From NCBI GenBank assembly GCA_027459785.1, contig DAIDGU010000047.1, forward strand, positions 22,239 through 86,238: 64,000 nt of DNA, read 5' to 3'. Position 1 is the stretch's first letter. Each line of letters starts with the position of its first letter. Shown piece by piece: positions 9,409 to 17,976 of the stretch. The notes under the pieces are model-generated. The model had not been told where the DNA came from. It saw nothing but the letters and a program-made list of their open reading frames with translations, and ran no database searches. Source of the DNA: Ktedonobacteria bacterium. GTDB lineage: Bacteria; Chloroflexota; Ktedonobacteria; Ktedonobacterales; JACDGC01. The translations under genes were made by a program, and so were the position numbers.

Positions 9409-9765
9409 ATGGCGAAGGTATTACTGGTTGACGATGCCGCCTTCATGCGCATGCGCTGTGCGAAAGTGCTGACTAAGCTTGGCCACACCGTCGTGGAGGC
9501 CGAAAACGGCGCGCAGGCGGTCGATATGTTCGAGCGCGAAAAGCCCGAACTGACCCTGCTGGACATCACCATGCCCGAAATGGACGGCATCGAGGCGCTC
9601 AAGGCGATCAAGACGCGCGATCCCGCCGCGAAAATAGCGATGGTGTCGGCGATGGGCCAGCAGTCGATGGTGCTGGATGCCATCAAGGCCGGCGCGGCGG
9701 ATTTCGTGCTGAAGCCCTTCGATGAAGAGCGCCTCGTCGCCGCCGTCAGCAAGCTGCTGGCCTAG
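9409..9765 (+). CDS. cheY: Response regulator CheY
   Basis: Single receiver domain of 118 aa with acidic pocket Asp8-Asp9, phosphoacceptor Asp52 (LLDITMPEMDG) and the conserved Lys102 (LKPF). It is the diffusible output of CheA and would act on a motility motor, flagellar or type IV pilus; no motor genes are present here. GGAG lies 8 nt before the ATG. Position between cheD and cheB supports the CheY call rather than a generic regulator. Confidence 0.9.
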   Translation: MAKVLLVDDAAFMRMRCAKVLTKLGHTVVEAENGAQAVDMFEREKPELTLLDITMPEMDGIEALKAIKTRDPAAKIAMVSAMGQQSMVLDAIKAGAADFVLKPFDEERLVAAVSKLLA

Positions 9766-9784
9766 CTGGCTATGCACCTAGCGC

Positions 9785-9976
9785 CGCTGAGCGAGGACGG
9801 GAACACGCAAGCCACAAACAAGCAAGACGGGAACACGAAAAGGAAGAAAAGCCACGAAAAAAGAAGCCACGAAAAAAGGACGACACGCGGGATGACACAC
9901 CAACATCACGTCCCATCTCTTTCCGTCCTTTTCGTGTTTTTCGTGTATCTTTCGTGGCCTTCGTGTTCGATCCCAT
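9785..9976. repeat. Family E inverted repeat (iterated CACGAA / TTCGTG)
   Basis: Left arm starts GAGGACGGGAACACG and runs through several CACGAA units; the right arm is the mirror, with TTCGTG units ending TTCGTGTTCGATCCC. It fills the gap between cheY and cheB. The small open frames it creates are not genes. Confidence 0.85.
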
Positions 9977-10011
9977 CGCTGATCGGCGCGTCGGAAAGGA
10001 AGGGCTGAATT

Positions 10012-11136
10012 ATGACGCAACGCCCGGAACAGGAACATCCCGCAGTGCTGCGCCCATTGCGGGCGGGGACGCCGGTGCGCGTGCTCATCGTGGATGACAG
10101 CACGTTCATGCGCCACGTCATCACCCGCGAGCTGACGGCGGACCCGCGCATCACCATCGTCGGCGCGGCGCGCAACGGCGTGGAAGCGATCGCGCTGGCC
10201 CGCGAAGCGCAGCCCGACGTGATCACGCTGGATATCGAGATGCCGCAGCTCGACGGCCTGGGCGCGCTGCCGCGCCTGCTGGAAGTCTGCCAGGCGCGCG
10301 TGATCATGCTCAGCAGCAACGAGGGCATCGGGCGCACGAATACGATGCGCGCCCTGGAACTTGGCGCGGTGGACTTCATCCTCAAGCCCAATGGGGCGGT
10401 CACCGCGAATCTCAGCAGCATCCGCGAAACCTTACTGCGCGCTGTCCATCGCGCGGCGGGCGCGCGGGTCCATCGGCCTGCGCCGTTGGCCGCGCCCCAG
10501 GCGACGGCGCGCAAAGCGCCGGTCCCCACGAATCGCCCGCCCGCCCGGCGACTGGTGATCATCGGCTGCTCCACGGGGGGACCGCAGGCGTTGGCGACGG
10601 TCATCCCGCGCTTGCCGGCGGAACTAGATGCCGGCGTGGTCGTGGTGCAGCATATGCCACCCGGCTTCACTGCGTCGCTGGCGGCGCGGCTGAACGACCT
10701 ATCTGCTGTGCCGGTACGCGAGGCGGCGGCGGGCGAGATCATCGGCACCGGCGAGGTGCTGATCGCTCCCGGCGACCACCATCTGCGCTTCACCAGCGCG
10801 GGCGGCGCGTGGCAGATCAAGCTGGATAGCGGTCCGCGCGTGCATGGCGTGCGCCCTGCCGTGGACGTGACGCTTACCTCGGCGGCGGAGGTCGCCGAAG
10901 GGCGCGTGGCCTGCGCCATCCTCACCGGCATGGGCCGCGACGGCACCGCCGGCGCTGCCGCCATCCGCGCGGCGGGCGGCTGGGTGTTGGCGCAGAGCGA
11001 GGCCACCTGCGTCATCTACGGCATGCCGCGCTGTGTGATCGAAGCGGGCCTGGCGACGGAGGTCGTGCCGCTGGACGACATGGCGCGCGGCATCGTCGCA
11101 CATCTCTCTGGCATCAGCCGAAAGCGAGTCTCTTGA
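10012..11136 (+). CDS. cheB: Chemotaxis protein-glutamate methylesterase CheB
   Basis: CheB demethylates (and can deamidate) chemoreceptors when phosphorylated by CheA. The 374-aa protein has an N-terminal receiver (phospho-Asp74 in TLDIEMPQLDG), a variable linker of about 45 residues, and a C-terminal methylesterase domain with the catalytic triad Ser187 (GCSTGG), His214 (QHMPPG) and Asp310 (GMGRDG). Purine-rich AAGGAAGG precedes the ATG. It is followed at 1 nt by cheR, its opposing methyltransferase. Confidence 0.95.
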   Translation: MTQRPEQEHPAVLRPLRAGTPVRVLIVDDSTFMRHVITRELTADPRITIVGAARNGVEAIALAREAQPDVITLDIEMPQLDGLGALPRLLEVCQARVIMLSSNEGIGRTNTMRALELGAVDFILKPNGAVTANLSSIRETLLRAVHRAAGARVHRPAPLAAPQATARKAPVPTNRPPARRLVIIGCSTGGPQALATVIPRLPAELDAGVVVVQHMPPGFTASLAARLNDLSAVPVREAAAGEIIGTGEVLIAPGDHHLRFTSAGGAWQIKLDSGPRVHGVRPAVDVTLTSAAEVAEGRVACAILTGMGRDGTAGAAAIRAAGGWVLAQSEATCVIYGMPRCVIEAGLATEVVPLDDMARGIVAHLSGISRKRVS

Positions 11137-11137
11137 C

Positions 11138-11968
11138 ATGCCCAACGACTTCACCCCCCCCACCGGCGGCACCCTCAGCACGATCCGCCCGGATGATCCC
11201 GGCTTCGCGCTCGTGCGCAAGCGCCTGCTGGATCTCACCGGCATCGACCTGGATTGCTATAAGCGCCCGCAAATGCTGCGCCGGCTGGATGCCATCCTCA
11301 CGCGCTGCCGTCTGGGCAGCCTGACGGTGCTGGCCGCTGAACTCAAACCCGGCTCCGAGGTGCTCAAAGAGTTCATGGAACGCTTCACCATCAACGTGTC
11401 GGAGTGTTTCCGCGACCGTCCCCGCTTCGCGCAGTTGCAGCATGAGATCATCCCCACGCTGGCCCGCCGCAACCCCGCGCTGCGCATCTGGAGCGCCGGC
11501 TGCTCGTATGGCGCGGAGCCGTATTCGCTGGCGATCATCTTGCACGAAGCCGGACTGAAGCGCGGCCACATCCTGGCGACGGATATCGATCCTAAGATCC
11601 TTGATGCCGCGCGGGCGGGCGCGAACTTCACGACCAACGATCTGCGTAATCTCAGCAAGGAGATCGCGGGACGCTACTTCACGCCGGCAGGCGGCCACTT
11701 CCGTGCTGCCGACGCGCTGCGTCCCTACATCACCTTTCGCCAGCACAATCTGCTGGCCCCGCCACCCGCCGAGCAGTTCGATCTGGTGCTGTGCCGCAAC
11801 GTGACGATCTACTTCACCGAGGAGTCGAAGGATCAGGTGACGGAGTATCTGACGCGCACGCTACGTCCCGGTGGCGTGCTGTTCATCGGCGAAACCGAGA
11901 CGATTCACCGCCCCAACCGCTTCGGCCTGACGCTGCGCACCACCTCGTTTTACGAGCGCGCGGCGTAG
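11138..11968 (+). CDS. cheR: Chemoreceptor methyltransferase CheR
   Basis: S-adenosylmethionine-dependent methyltransferase that methylates glutamates of chemoreceptors. The 276 aa show an N-terminal helical CheR domain (LLDLTGIDLDCYKRPQMLRR), the SAM-binding motif IWSAGCSYGAEPYSLA, ATDIDPKIL, and LVLCRNVTIYF near the C terminus. It starts 1 nt after the cheB stop and is the last gene of the operon. No terminator is obvious after it. Confidence 0.95.
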   Translation: MPNDFTPPTGGTLSTIRPDDPGFALVRKRLLDLTGIDLDCYKRPQMLRRLDAILTRCRLGSLTVLAAELKPGSEVLKEFMERFTINVSECFRDRPRFAQLQHEIIPTLARRNPALRIWSAGCSYGAEPYSLAIILHEAGLKRGHILATDIDPKILDAARAGANFTTNDLRNLSKEIAGRYFTPAGGHFRAADALRPYITFRQHNLLAPPPAEQFDLVLCRNVTIYFTEESKDQVTEYLTRTLRPGGVLFIGETETIHRPNRFGLTLRTTSFYERAA

Positions 11969-12061
11969 ATTCCTACTTCCGTTGATAGACGTGTCCTTCT
12001 GAAGGCAACCCATTCTTCCTGTCTATAACCCCTCAGCACACGGTTCAACTGCGCTGGCTAT

Positions 12062-12095
12062 GCCCCCGCTTTGCACGGATGGCAGAAAGGGGGGC
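12062..12095. repeat. Imperfect hairpin upstream of the tnpB relic
   Basis: GCCCCC-G-CTTT pairs with AAAG-G-GGGGGC, a 10-bp stem with one mismatch and a 12-nt loop. It may be a remnant of a subterminal hairpin of an IS200/IS605 element; no precise end can be assigned. Confidence 0.5.
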
Positions 12096-12137
12096 AAACG
12101 ATTCTGCTGAACGGGAGTGGCTCAACCCGCTATCCCT

Positions 12138-12165
12138 TTGCAACCTTCGCGTTGTGTGGTATACT
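12138..12165 (+). promoter_or_regulatory. Promoter of the tnpB relic
   Basis: TTGCAA, 16 nt, TATACT (preceded by TGTGG, an extended -10). The predicted transcript start falls on or next to the ATG at 12172, suggesting a leaderless message. Confidence 0.6.
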
Positions 12166-12171
12166 GCAAGC

Positions 12172-12858
12172 ATGCAACACAAACGTGCGTACCGCTATCG
12201 TTTCTCCCCGACACCCGGCCAGGCAGCCATCCTGAGCCGGGCGTTCGGCTGTACGCGCTTCGTGTATGCCTGGGCCTTGTACCTGCGTACAGATGCCCCG
12301 TATGAGGTGTCTAGCGTCCCCCCGCAACCAGCTTTACGCCGTCTGGAGGGTGCTTTGCGCAACTTCTTTGCAAGCTGTGCCAAGTATCGCGTTTTTAAAG
12401 AGAATCGGAACCGTCAGGTGGGTACCTATGCCACCGCGGCGTTCATCTGGGATGGCGTGACGCACTCCAAGAACGGCGCAAAGCAACGGCGCAAGGTCGC
12501 CCAGCTCCATGCAACCATTACGGATCGGCGCACTGACTTATTGCACCAACTGACGACACGACTGATCCACGACAACTACGTGATCAGTGGCGAGTCGCTG
12601 GCCGTGAAGCACATGCTCCGTAACCACGGTCTCGCTAAGTCCATTGGAGAGACGGTCAGACCAGGGCGGACCACGTCCGCTCCGGCACGCCACGCTGAAA
12701 CAGGAAGAGCCGAGGAGCGATCCCCGGCATCCCCCGTCCTTGTTGCCGTGGGGCGGATGTCAAGGAGGTGCGCCTTGCCGCACCTGCACCACTCGCGTCA
12801 GGAGCATATGATCCGCCGACACACCGTCGGCGGCCAGACCATCGTCAGCGTTGATTGA
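12172..12858 (+). pseudogene. tnpB: IS200/IS605-type TnpB relic
   Basis: The N terminus (YRYRFSPTPGQAAILSRAFG, then CTRFVYAWAL) is that of TnpB/OrfB, the RNA-guided nuclease of IS200/IS605 elements. Further on, ATITDRRTDLLHQLTTRLIH and GESLAVKHMLRNHGLAKSI match the region just before the RuvC catalytic motifs. The frame then loses similarity (about residue 160 on). Only fragments of the usual roughly 350-400 residues remain, the segment between residues 50 and 110 is also shortened, and no RuvC acidic residues or zinc ribbon can be recognised. No tnpA is adjacent. It is a decayed insertion, almost certainly inactive as a nuclease, abutting the threonine genes. Confidence 0.8.
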
Positions 12859-12902
12859 TCGGTTTGTCAAACACATCAAGAACGACGATGGGAGCAGCAC
12901 AG

Positions 12903-15095
12903 ATGATGGTTCCAGCACGGGTGGAGGTGCGCGTGCCAGCGTCCTCCGCGAATCTCGGTCCCGGCTTCGATTGCCTGGGGCTGGCGCTCGGTTTATATAA
13001 TTCGTTCGTCTTCGAGGCGTTGCCGGAGGGCGCGGCGGGGCCGGTGATCACGCAGACATCGGCCTGGGGCGAGGAGGCGGCGCTGCCGCTGCCGGCGGAT
13101 GCCGACAACCTGGCCTATCGCGTCTTCGCGGACCACCTGGCGACGCTGGGGCTGCCGGTGCCGGCGGTGCGGCTGAGCATCGCGCGGGGGGTGCCGTGCG
13201 CGCGGGGGCTGGGGAGCAGCGCGACGGCAGTGATCGGCGGCTTGCTGGCGGCGGAGGCGTGGGCCGGCAAGCCCGCTGGCATGGCGCGGCGGCGGGCGCT
13301 GCTGGCGGAGGCCGTGCGCTATGAGCGCGGCCAGCACGCGGATAACGTGGCGGCGGCGCTACTGGGCGGCCTGGTCGCCGTCGCTCACGCTGGTGATAGC
13401 TGGCATGCAGTGGGCGTCCCCCTGCCGGCGGCGCTGCGCGCCGTGCTGTTCGTTCCCGCCTTCGGCATGGATACGCTGGCGGGGCGGGCGCTGTTGCCGG
13501 CGCAGTATCCGAAAGAGGATGCCGTTCACAATGTCGGCCACGTGGCGTTGCTGGTAGGGGCGCTGGCGACGGGCGATCTGGCGGCGCTGGGCGCGGCGAT
13601 GGATGATCGCTTGCACGAACCCTACCGCGCCCGCATCTTTCCCCAGATGGCGGACCTGATCGCGGCGGCGCGGACGGCGGGCGCTTATGGCGCATGCCTC
13701 TCCGGTGGCGGCTCGGCCATCCTGGCGCTGGCGGCCACGGCACGCGCCCCGGCGGTGGCCCAGGCATTGCTGACGACGGCCATCGCTTCCGGCGTGGAGG
13801 GCCGCACCCTGGTGCTGGATGTCGCGCCGGAGGGCGCGCAGGTACTCAGCCGCCCTCGCACCACCCCGACCTTCGCCTGCACCTGTGGCATCCGCGATGC
13901 CGACCTGCGTCGCACGGAGTATCGCTGCACTTGTGGCCTGCCGCTGGATGTGGACCTGGGCGACATAGGGGCGGAGCGCGACGGCGCGACCTGGCGGCGT
14001 ATCTTCGATAGTCGGCTGTCATCCCAAGCGGTGGTCGATCAGAGCGGCGTGTGGCGCTTCCGCGAGTTGATATTACCGCTGCCAGAGATCGCGCCGGTGG
14101 CGCGGCCCGAAGGCGCAACCCATCTTTACGCCGCCGGGCGGGCGCAGGGCGCGCCCGGCCATGCGCGCATCGGCGATTTCGCCGGCCTCGATCAGCTCTG
14201 GCTGAAGCACGAGGGCGAGAACCCCACCGGCTCGTTCAAAGATCGCGGCATGACGGTGGGGGTGAGCGTGGCGCAGTGGCTCGGCGCGACGGCGGTGGCC
14301 TGCGCCTCCACCGGCAACACGTCCGCGTCGATGGCGGCGTATGCTGCCCAGGCGGGGCTACGCGCCATCGTCCTGCTGCCCCAAGGCAAAGTCGCCGCCG
14401 GCAAGCTCGGCCAGGCCATCGCCTACGGCGCGGAGATCCGCCAGATCGCGGGCGACTTCGACCGCGCGATGGCCGATGTGGAGCGACTCTGCACCGATCA
14501 AGGGATCTACCTGCTCAATTCGCTCAACCCGTTCCGCATCCTCGGTCAGCAATCGCTGGCCTTCGAGTTGGCTCAGCAATTCGGCTGGGAGATGCCGGAC
14601 TGGATCGCGCTGCCGGCGGGCAACCTGGGCAACACGTCGGCACTGGGCATGGGCCTGGTGCGCGCCAACGCGCTGGGACTGATCGACCGCGTCCCACGCA
14701 TCGCCGCCATCCAGGCCGCCGGCGCAAACCCCTTCTACCAAAGCTATCTCGACGATTTCACAACCTTACAGCCGGTACAAGCGCATACCGTCGCCACCGC
14801 GATCAACATCGGCAATCCCGTCAGCTTCCCGCGCGCCCGCGCCGCCATCCAGGCGACGAACGGCGTGGTGGCGCAGGTGACGGACGACGCGATCATGCAG
14901 GCGAAAGCGGTGATCGACCAGGCGGGCATCGGCTGCGAGCCGGCCTCCGCCGCCGCCGTTGCCGGCGTGCGCCAGCTTGTCGCGCGCGGCGTCATCGCGT
15001 CGGCTGAGCGCGTCGTCTGCGTGCTGACGGGCCACGTGCTGAAAGACCCGGATGCGATCCGCCTGAGCACGGCGCGGTCCCAGGAGGTGCGCTGA
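12903..15095 (+). CDS. Fused homoserine kinase / threonine synthase
   Basis: Bifunctional enzyme of 730 aa for the last two steps of threonine synthesis. Residues 1 to about 310 are a GHMP-type homoserine kinase (PASSANLGPGFDCLGLALG; ATP loop PCARGLGSSA at 98-107). From about 325 a threonine synthase follows, with a CxC/CxCG pair (FACTCG, YRCTCG) in its N-terminal region, PLP lysine Lys446 (NPTGSFKDRG), and STGNTSASMAAYAAQAG. The open frame extends up to a TTG at 12855, but GGGAG 8 nt before the ATG at 12903 and the homoserine kinase N terminus favour 12903. Its stop overlaps the aspartate kinase start. Normally these are separate thrB and thrC genes; both catalytic motifs look intact. Confidence 0.92.
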   Translation: MMVPARVEVRVPASSANLGPGFDCLGLALGLYNSFVFEALPEGAAGPVITQTSAWGEEAALPLPADADNLAYRVFADHLATLGLPVPAVRLSIARGVPCARGLGSSATAVIGGLLAAEAWAGKPAGMARRRALLAEAVRYERGQHADNVAAALLGGLVAVAHAGDSWHAVGVPLPAALRAVLFVPAFGMDTLAGRALLPAQYPKEDAVHNVGHVALLVGALATGDLAALGAAMDDRLHEPYRARIFPQMADLIAAARTAGAYGACLSGGGSAILALAATARAPAVAQALLTTAIASGVEGRTLVLDVAPEGAQVLSRPRTTPTFACTCGIRDADLRRTEYRCTCGLPLDVDLGDIGAERDGATWRRIFDSRLSSQAVVDQSGVWRFRELILPLPEIAPVARPEGATHLYAAGRAQGAPGHARIGDFAGLDQLWLKHEGENPTGSFKDRGMTVGVSVAQWLGATAVACASTGNTSASMAAYAAQAGLRAIVLLPQGKVAAGKLGQAIAYGAEIRQIAGDFDRAMADVERLCTDQGIYLLNSLNPFRILGQQSLAFELAQQFGWEMPDWIALPAGNLGNTSALGMGLVRANALGLIDRVPRIAAIQAAGANPFYQSYLDDFTTLQPVQAHTVATAINIGNPVSFPRARAAIQATNGVVAQVTDDAIMQAKAVIDQAGIGCEPASAAAVAGVRQLVARGVIASAERVVCVLTGHVLKDPDAIRLSTARSQEVR

Positions 15096-16669
15096 TGTTG
15101 GTGATGAAATTCGGCGGCACCTCGGTCGGGTCGGGCGAACGCATCCTGCGCGTGGCGCAGATCGTGCTGGCGGAGCGGGCGCGCGATCCCATCGTCGTCA
15201 CCTCGGCGCTTTCCGGCGTGACGGATGCGCTGCTGGCGCTGGCAACGGTTGCCGCGCAGGGCGATCAGGCTGCTTGCGATGCGCACCTGGCGCTCATCGA
15301 GCAGCGCCACCTGGCCGCCGCGCAAGCCATCGATCCCGCCGGCGATTGGTCCTATCTCACCGAGCAGCTCGCTGCGCTGCGGGAAGATGCCAGCGTTGCG
15401 GCAGCCGCGCGCGACGATGCACCCGACCGGCGCGATCAGCTCGCCGCCTGGGGCGAACGGCTGACCGTCGTCCTCGTCAGCCGCGCGCTGGACCGTGCCG
15501 GCGGCATTGGCTGGCCCTGGGATGTCCCGCTCATCGTCACGGATGACCATTACGGCGAGGCCACACCCGATCTCGCCCACACCCGCGAACTCGCCCACAT
15601 CGCCCAAACGGTCGCCCACGCGCACGACGCGATCCTCGTCGGCCCCGGCTTCATCGGCCAAACCGCCACCCCGCATGCGCGCACTTCGTGGCCGCCTGCA
15701 CTCCCCTCTCCATCCGCAGATGGGGAGCAGGGTTCCCGTGAAGCGACGAAAGGGCTGGGGGTGGGGCCACCCCTGGTGGGGCTAACCACCCTCGGTCGCG
15801 GCGGATCGGATTACGCCGCCACGCTCATCGCCGCCGCGCTGGAAGCCGAGGCGTGCTGGATCTATACCGATGTGGACGGCATCTTCACGGCGGATCCGCG
15901 CATCGTGCCGGCGGCGCAGGTGTTGCCGGTGATCGCCTTCGCCGCTGCCGGGCGGCTGGCGCTGTGTGGCGCGAAGGTGCTGCACCCGCGTGCCGTCGCG
16001 CCGGCGGTGCGGGCGGGCTGTGAATTGCGCGTGAAGAACACCTTCAAGCCAGCGGAAGCGGGGACACTACTGGTCGCCTCGTCGGCGGCGACGCGCGGCA
16101 TGCCCCTGGCCGTCGCGGGACGCGCCCACCTGGCGGCGCTAACCCTGCGCGGCCCTGGCCTGGCGGAGATCCCGAACCTCTTCGCGCGGCTGTGCCAGGC
16201 GGTCGCCGCCGCCGACGCGGAGATCGTGCTGGCCGCGCAACCCGTGCCGGGCCACGATCCCCAGGTGATCGTCGCCGCCGACCAGGCCACCGCCGCGCTG
16301 GCCCAGGTGACGCGCGAATTCGCCCGCGAGCAGGCGCAGGGCCAGGTGCGCGCCGTCAGCGTGGAAGACGACCTGGCGCTCGGCACCATCGTCGGCGATG
16401 AGATGCCCGCGTCCGTTCTCGCCGCCACCCTGCGCGCCCTGGCCTCCGAACACATCACGCCGCTGGCGCAGAGCGCCGCGCCCACCGCGCTGACCTTCAT
16501 CATCCCCGCCGCCGCACTGGACCGCGCCTTGCGCCGGCTCCATACCGACATCATTCTGCCGGCGCTGCGCGAGGTGCAGCTGCGCCATCAGCGCCCCTAC
16601 GCCGCTGGCCAATGGGCGGCGGGCAGCCGCCCCGCGCGCCGCCGGCGCATCACATCACCAGAACATTAG
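15095..16669 (+). CDS. lysC: Aspartate kinase with repeat-encoded insert
   Basis: Catalyses aspartate to aspartyl phosphate, the first step to threonine, lysine and methionine. The 524-aa protein begins with the signature KFGGTSVGSGERI and has TTLGRGGSDY and WIYTDVDGIFTADPRI in the kinase domain; the C-terminal third is the ACT regulatory region. Residues about 203-230, between GFIGQ and TTLGRGGSDY, are encoded by a family B repeat. This loop is short in ordinary aspartate kinases. AGGAGG lies 7 nt before the start, and the ATG overlaps the threonine synthase stop by 1 nt, so the two are coupled. lysC is the usual symbol for single-function enzymes; feedback inhibition by threonine or lysine is not predictable here. 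Confidence 0.92.
   Translation: MLVMKFGGTSVGSGERILRVAQIVLAERARDPIVVTSALSGVTDALLALATVAAQGDQAACDAHLALIEQRHLAAAQAIDPAGDWSYLTEQLAALREDASVAAAARDDAPDRRDQLAAWGERLTVVLVSRALDRAGGIGWPWDVPLIVTDDHYGEATPDLAHTRELAHIAQTVAHAHDAILVGPGFIGQTATPHARTSWPPALPSPSADGEQGSREATKGLGVGPPLVGLTTLGRGGSDYAATLIAAALEAEACWIYTDVDGIFTADPRIVPAAQVLPVIAFAAAGRLALCGAKVLHPRAVAPAVRAGCELRVKNTFKPAEAGTLLVASSAATRGMPLAVAGRAHLAALTLRGPGLAEIPNLFARLCQAVAAADAEIVLAAQPVPGHDPQVIVAADQATAALAQVTREFAREQAQGQVRAVSVEDDLALGTIVGDEMPASVLAATLRALASEHITPLAQSAAPTALTFIIPAAALDRALRRLHTDIILPALREVQLRHQRPYAAGQWAAGSRPARRRRITSPEH
15701..15779. repeat. Family B repeat inside the aspartate kinase gene
   Basis: CTCCCCTCTCCATCCGCAGA, then TGGGGAGCAGGGTTCCCGTG and GGGCTGGGGGTGGGGCC. 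It matches the reverse complement of 2048-2117 over both the core and the outer part, and is read without a stop. Confidence 0.88.
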
Positions 16670-16672
16670 CGA

Positions 16673-16848
16673 GGACGGGAACTTTGGAAGAGACGGGGCG
16701 CGAAATGACGCGAGATGGTTTTTATCAGTAGTGGACAGAAATGAGCGTCATGCAAGCAGAATACGTCTACATTTCGTGTCACTCCGCGCCCTATTTCGCG
16801 TTATTTCGCGTTCCGTCTCTTCCGGGTTCTTCGTGTCTTGTCTTTTTT
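16673..16848. repeat. Degenerate family E inverted repeat
   Basis: Begins GCGAGGACGGGAACTT like other family E ends and closes with TTTCGCG and TTCGTG units (16776-16840). It occupies the gap between the aspartate kinase and aspartate-semialdehyde dehydrogenase genes. Confidence 0.6.
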
Positions 16849-16865
16849 GAGTAAGGAGATTTACC

Positions 16866-17930
16866 ATGCAAACACAAAACAAGCGGATACCGGTCGCGGT
16901 GCTAGGGGCGACGGGGATGGTCGGCCAGCGCTTCATCGATCTGCTGCGCGATCACCCCTGGTTCGATCTCGTCGCGGTGACGGGATCGGAGCGGCGGGCG
17001 GGGCAGCGTTATGGCGAGGCCGTCACGTGGCGGCTGCCGGGCGAGGCACCGGCGGCGGCGCTGGCTTTGCCGCTGTTGGCATCGGATGCGCCCTTCGACG
17101 CGCCCATCGTCTTTTCGGCGCTGCCCACGGAGGAAGCGACGGTCATCGAACCGCTGTTGGCGGTGCGCGGGCATGCCGTTTTCAGCAACGCCAGCAGCTA
17201 CCGCATGACCGAGGACGTGCCGCTGCTCATCCCCGAAGTCAATGCCGACCACGTGGCGCTGCTCGCCCGCCAGCAACGCGAACGCGGCTGGGCCGGCATG
17301 CTCATCACCAATCCCAACTGCTCCACGATCCAGATCGCCCTGGCGCTCAAGCCCCTGGCCGACGCTTTCGGCGTGCAGCGCATGCAGGTGACGACGTTGC
17401 AGGCGATCTCCGGCGCGGGCTATCCCGGCGTCGCCAGCTACGACATCCTCGACAACGTGATCCCGTATATCAGCCAGGAAGAGGAGAAGATCGCCCGCGA
17501 GACGCGCAAGATCCTGGGGTCGCTGACGGACGACGACACCATCGCGCCCGCGCCCATCGCCATCAGCGCGCAGTGCATGCGCGTGGCCGTGCGCGAAGGC
17601 CACCTGGCCTGCGTCTCCGTCGCATTAGCCCAGGACGCCACGAGCGCCGATCTCATCGCCGCCTGGCGGGATTTCCGCGCGGAGCCGCAGGCGCTGGCGC
17701 TACCCTCCGCGCCCGATCCGGTCATCATCGTGCGCGACGAAGCCGACCGCCCCCAGCCCCAGCGCGACCGCGACGCTGGCGGCGGCATGGCTGTGGTCGT
17801 GGGCCGCGTGCGCCCCTGCGAGATCCTGGGCCACAAGTTCATCGTGCTAGGCCACAACACCATTCGCGGCGCGGCGGGGGCATCCTTGCTGAACGCCGAA
17901 CTGCTGGTGGCGCGCGGGGTGGTCGGCTGA
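16866..17930 (+). CDS. asd: Aspartate-semialdehyde dehydrogenase
   Basis: Reduces aspartyl phosphate to aspartate semialdehyde with NADPH, following the kinase encoded just upstream. The 354-aa protein has the Rossmann motif VAVLGATGMVGQRF at its N terminus, catalytic Cys152 in NPNCSTIQIAL, and SGAGYPGVASYDILDN. Length and the NPNCSTIQ version of the active site point to the archaeal/fungal-like subclass. AAGGAG stands 7 nt before the ATG. With the two genes before it, it completes aspartate to threonine except for homoserine dehydrogenase, which is not in the window. Confidence 0.94.
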   Translation: MQTQNKRIPVAVLGATGMVGQRFIDLLRDHPWFDLVAVTGSERRAGQRYGEAVTWRLPGEAPAAALALPLLASDAPFDAPIVFSALPTEEATVIEPLLAVRGHAVFSNASSYRMTEDVPLLIPEVNADHVALLARQQRERGWAGMLITNPNCSTIQIALALKPLADAFGVQRMQVTTLQAISGAGYPGVASYDILDNVIPYISQEEEKIARETRKILGSLTDDDTIAPAPIAISAQCMRVAVREGHLACVSVALAQDATSADLIAAWRDFRAEPQALALPSAPDPVIIVRDEADRPQPQRDRDAGGGMAVVVGRVRPCEILGHKFIVLGHNTIRGAAGASLLNAELLVARGVVG

Positions 17931-17976
17931 TCGCTGGAAACGTGGAGTTTGCATGGCGATCGTGTGCGCTCGCGCG

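Noticed and set aside
9772..10008. 78-codon frame between cheY and cheB
   Set aside because: Encoded almost wholly by the family E repeat (Lys/His/Ser runs); no ribosome site.
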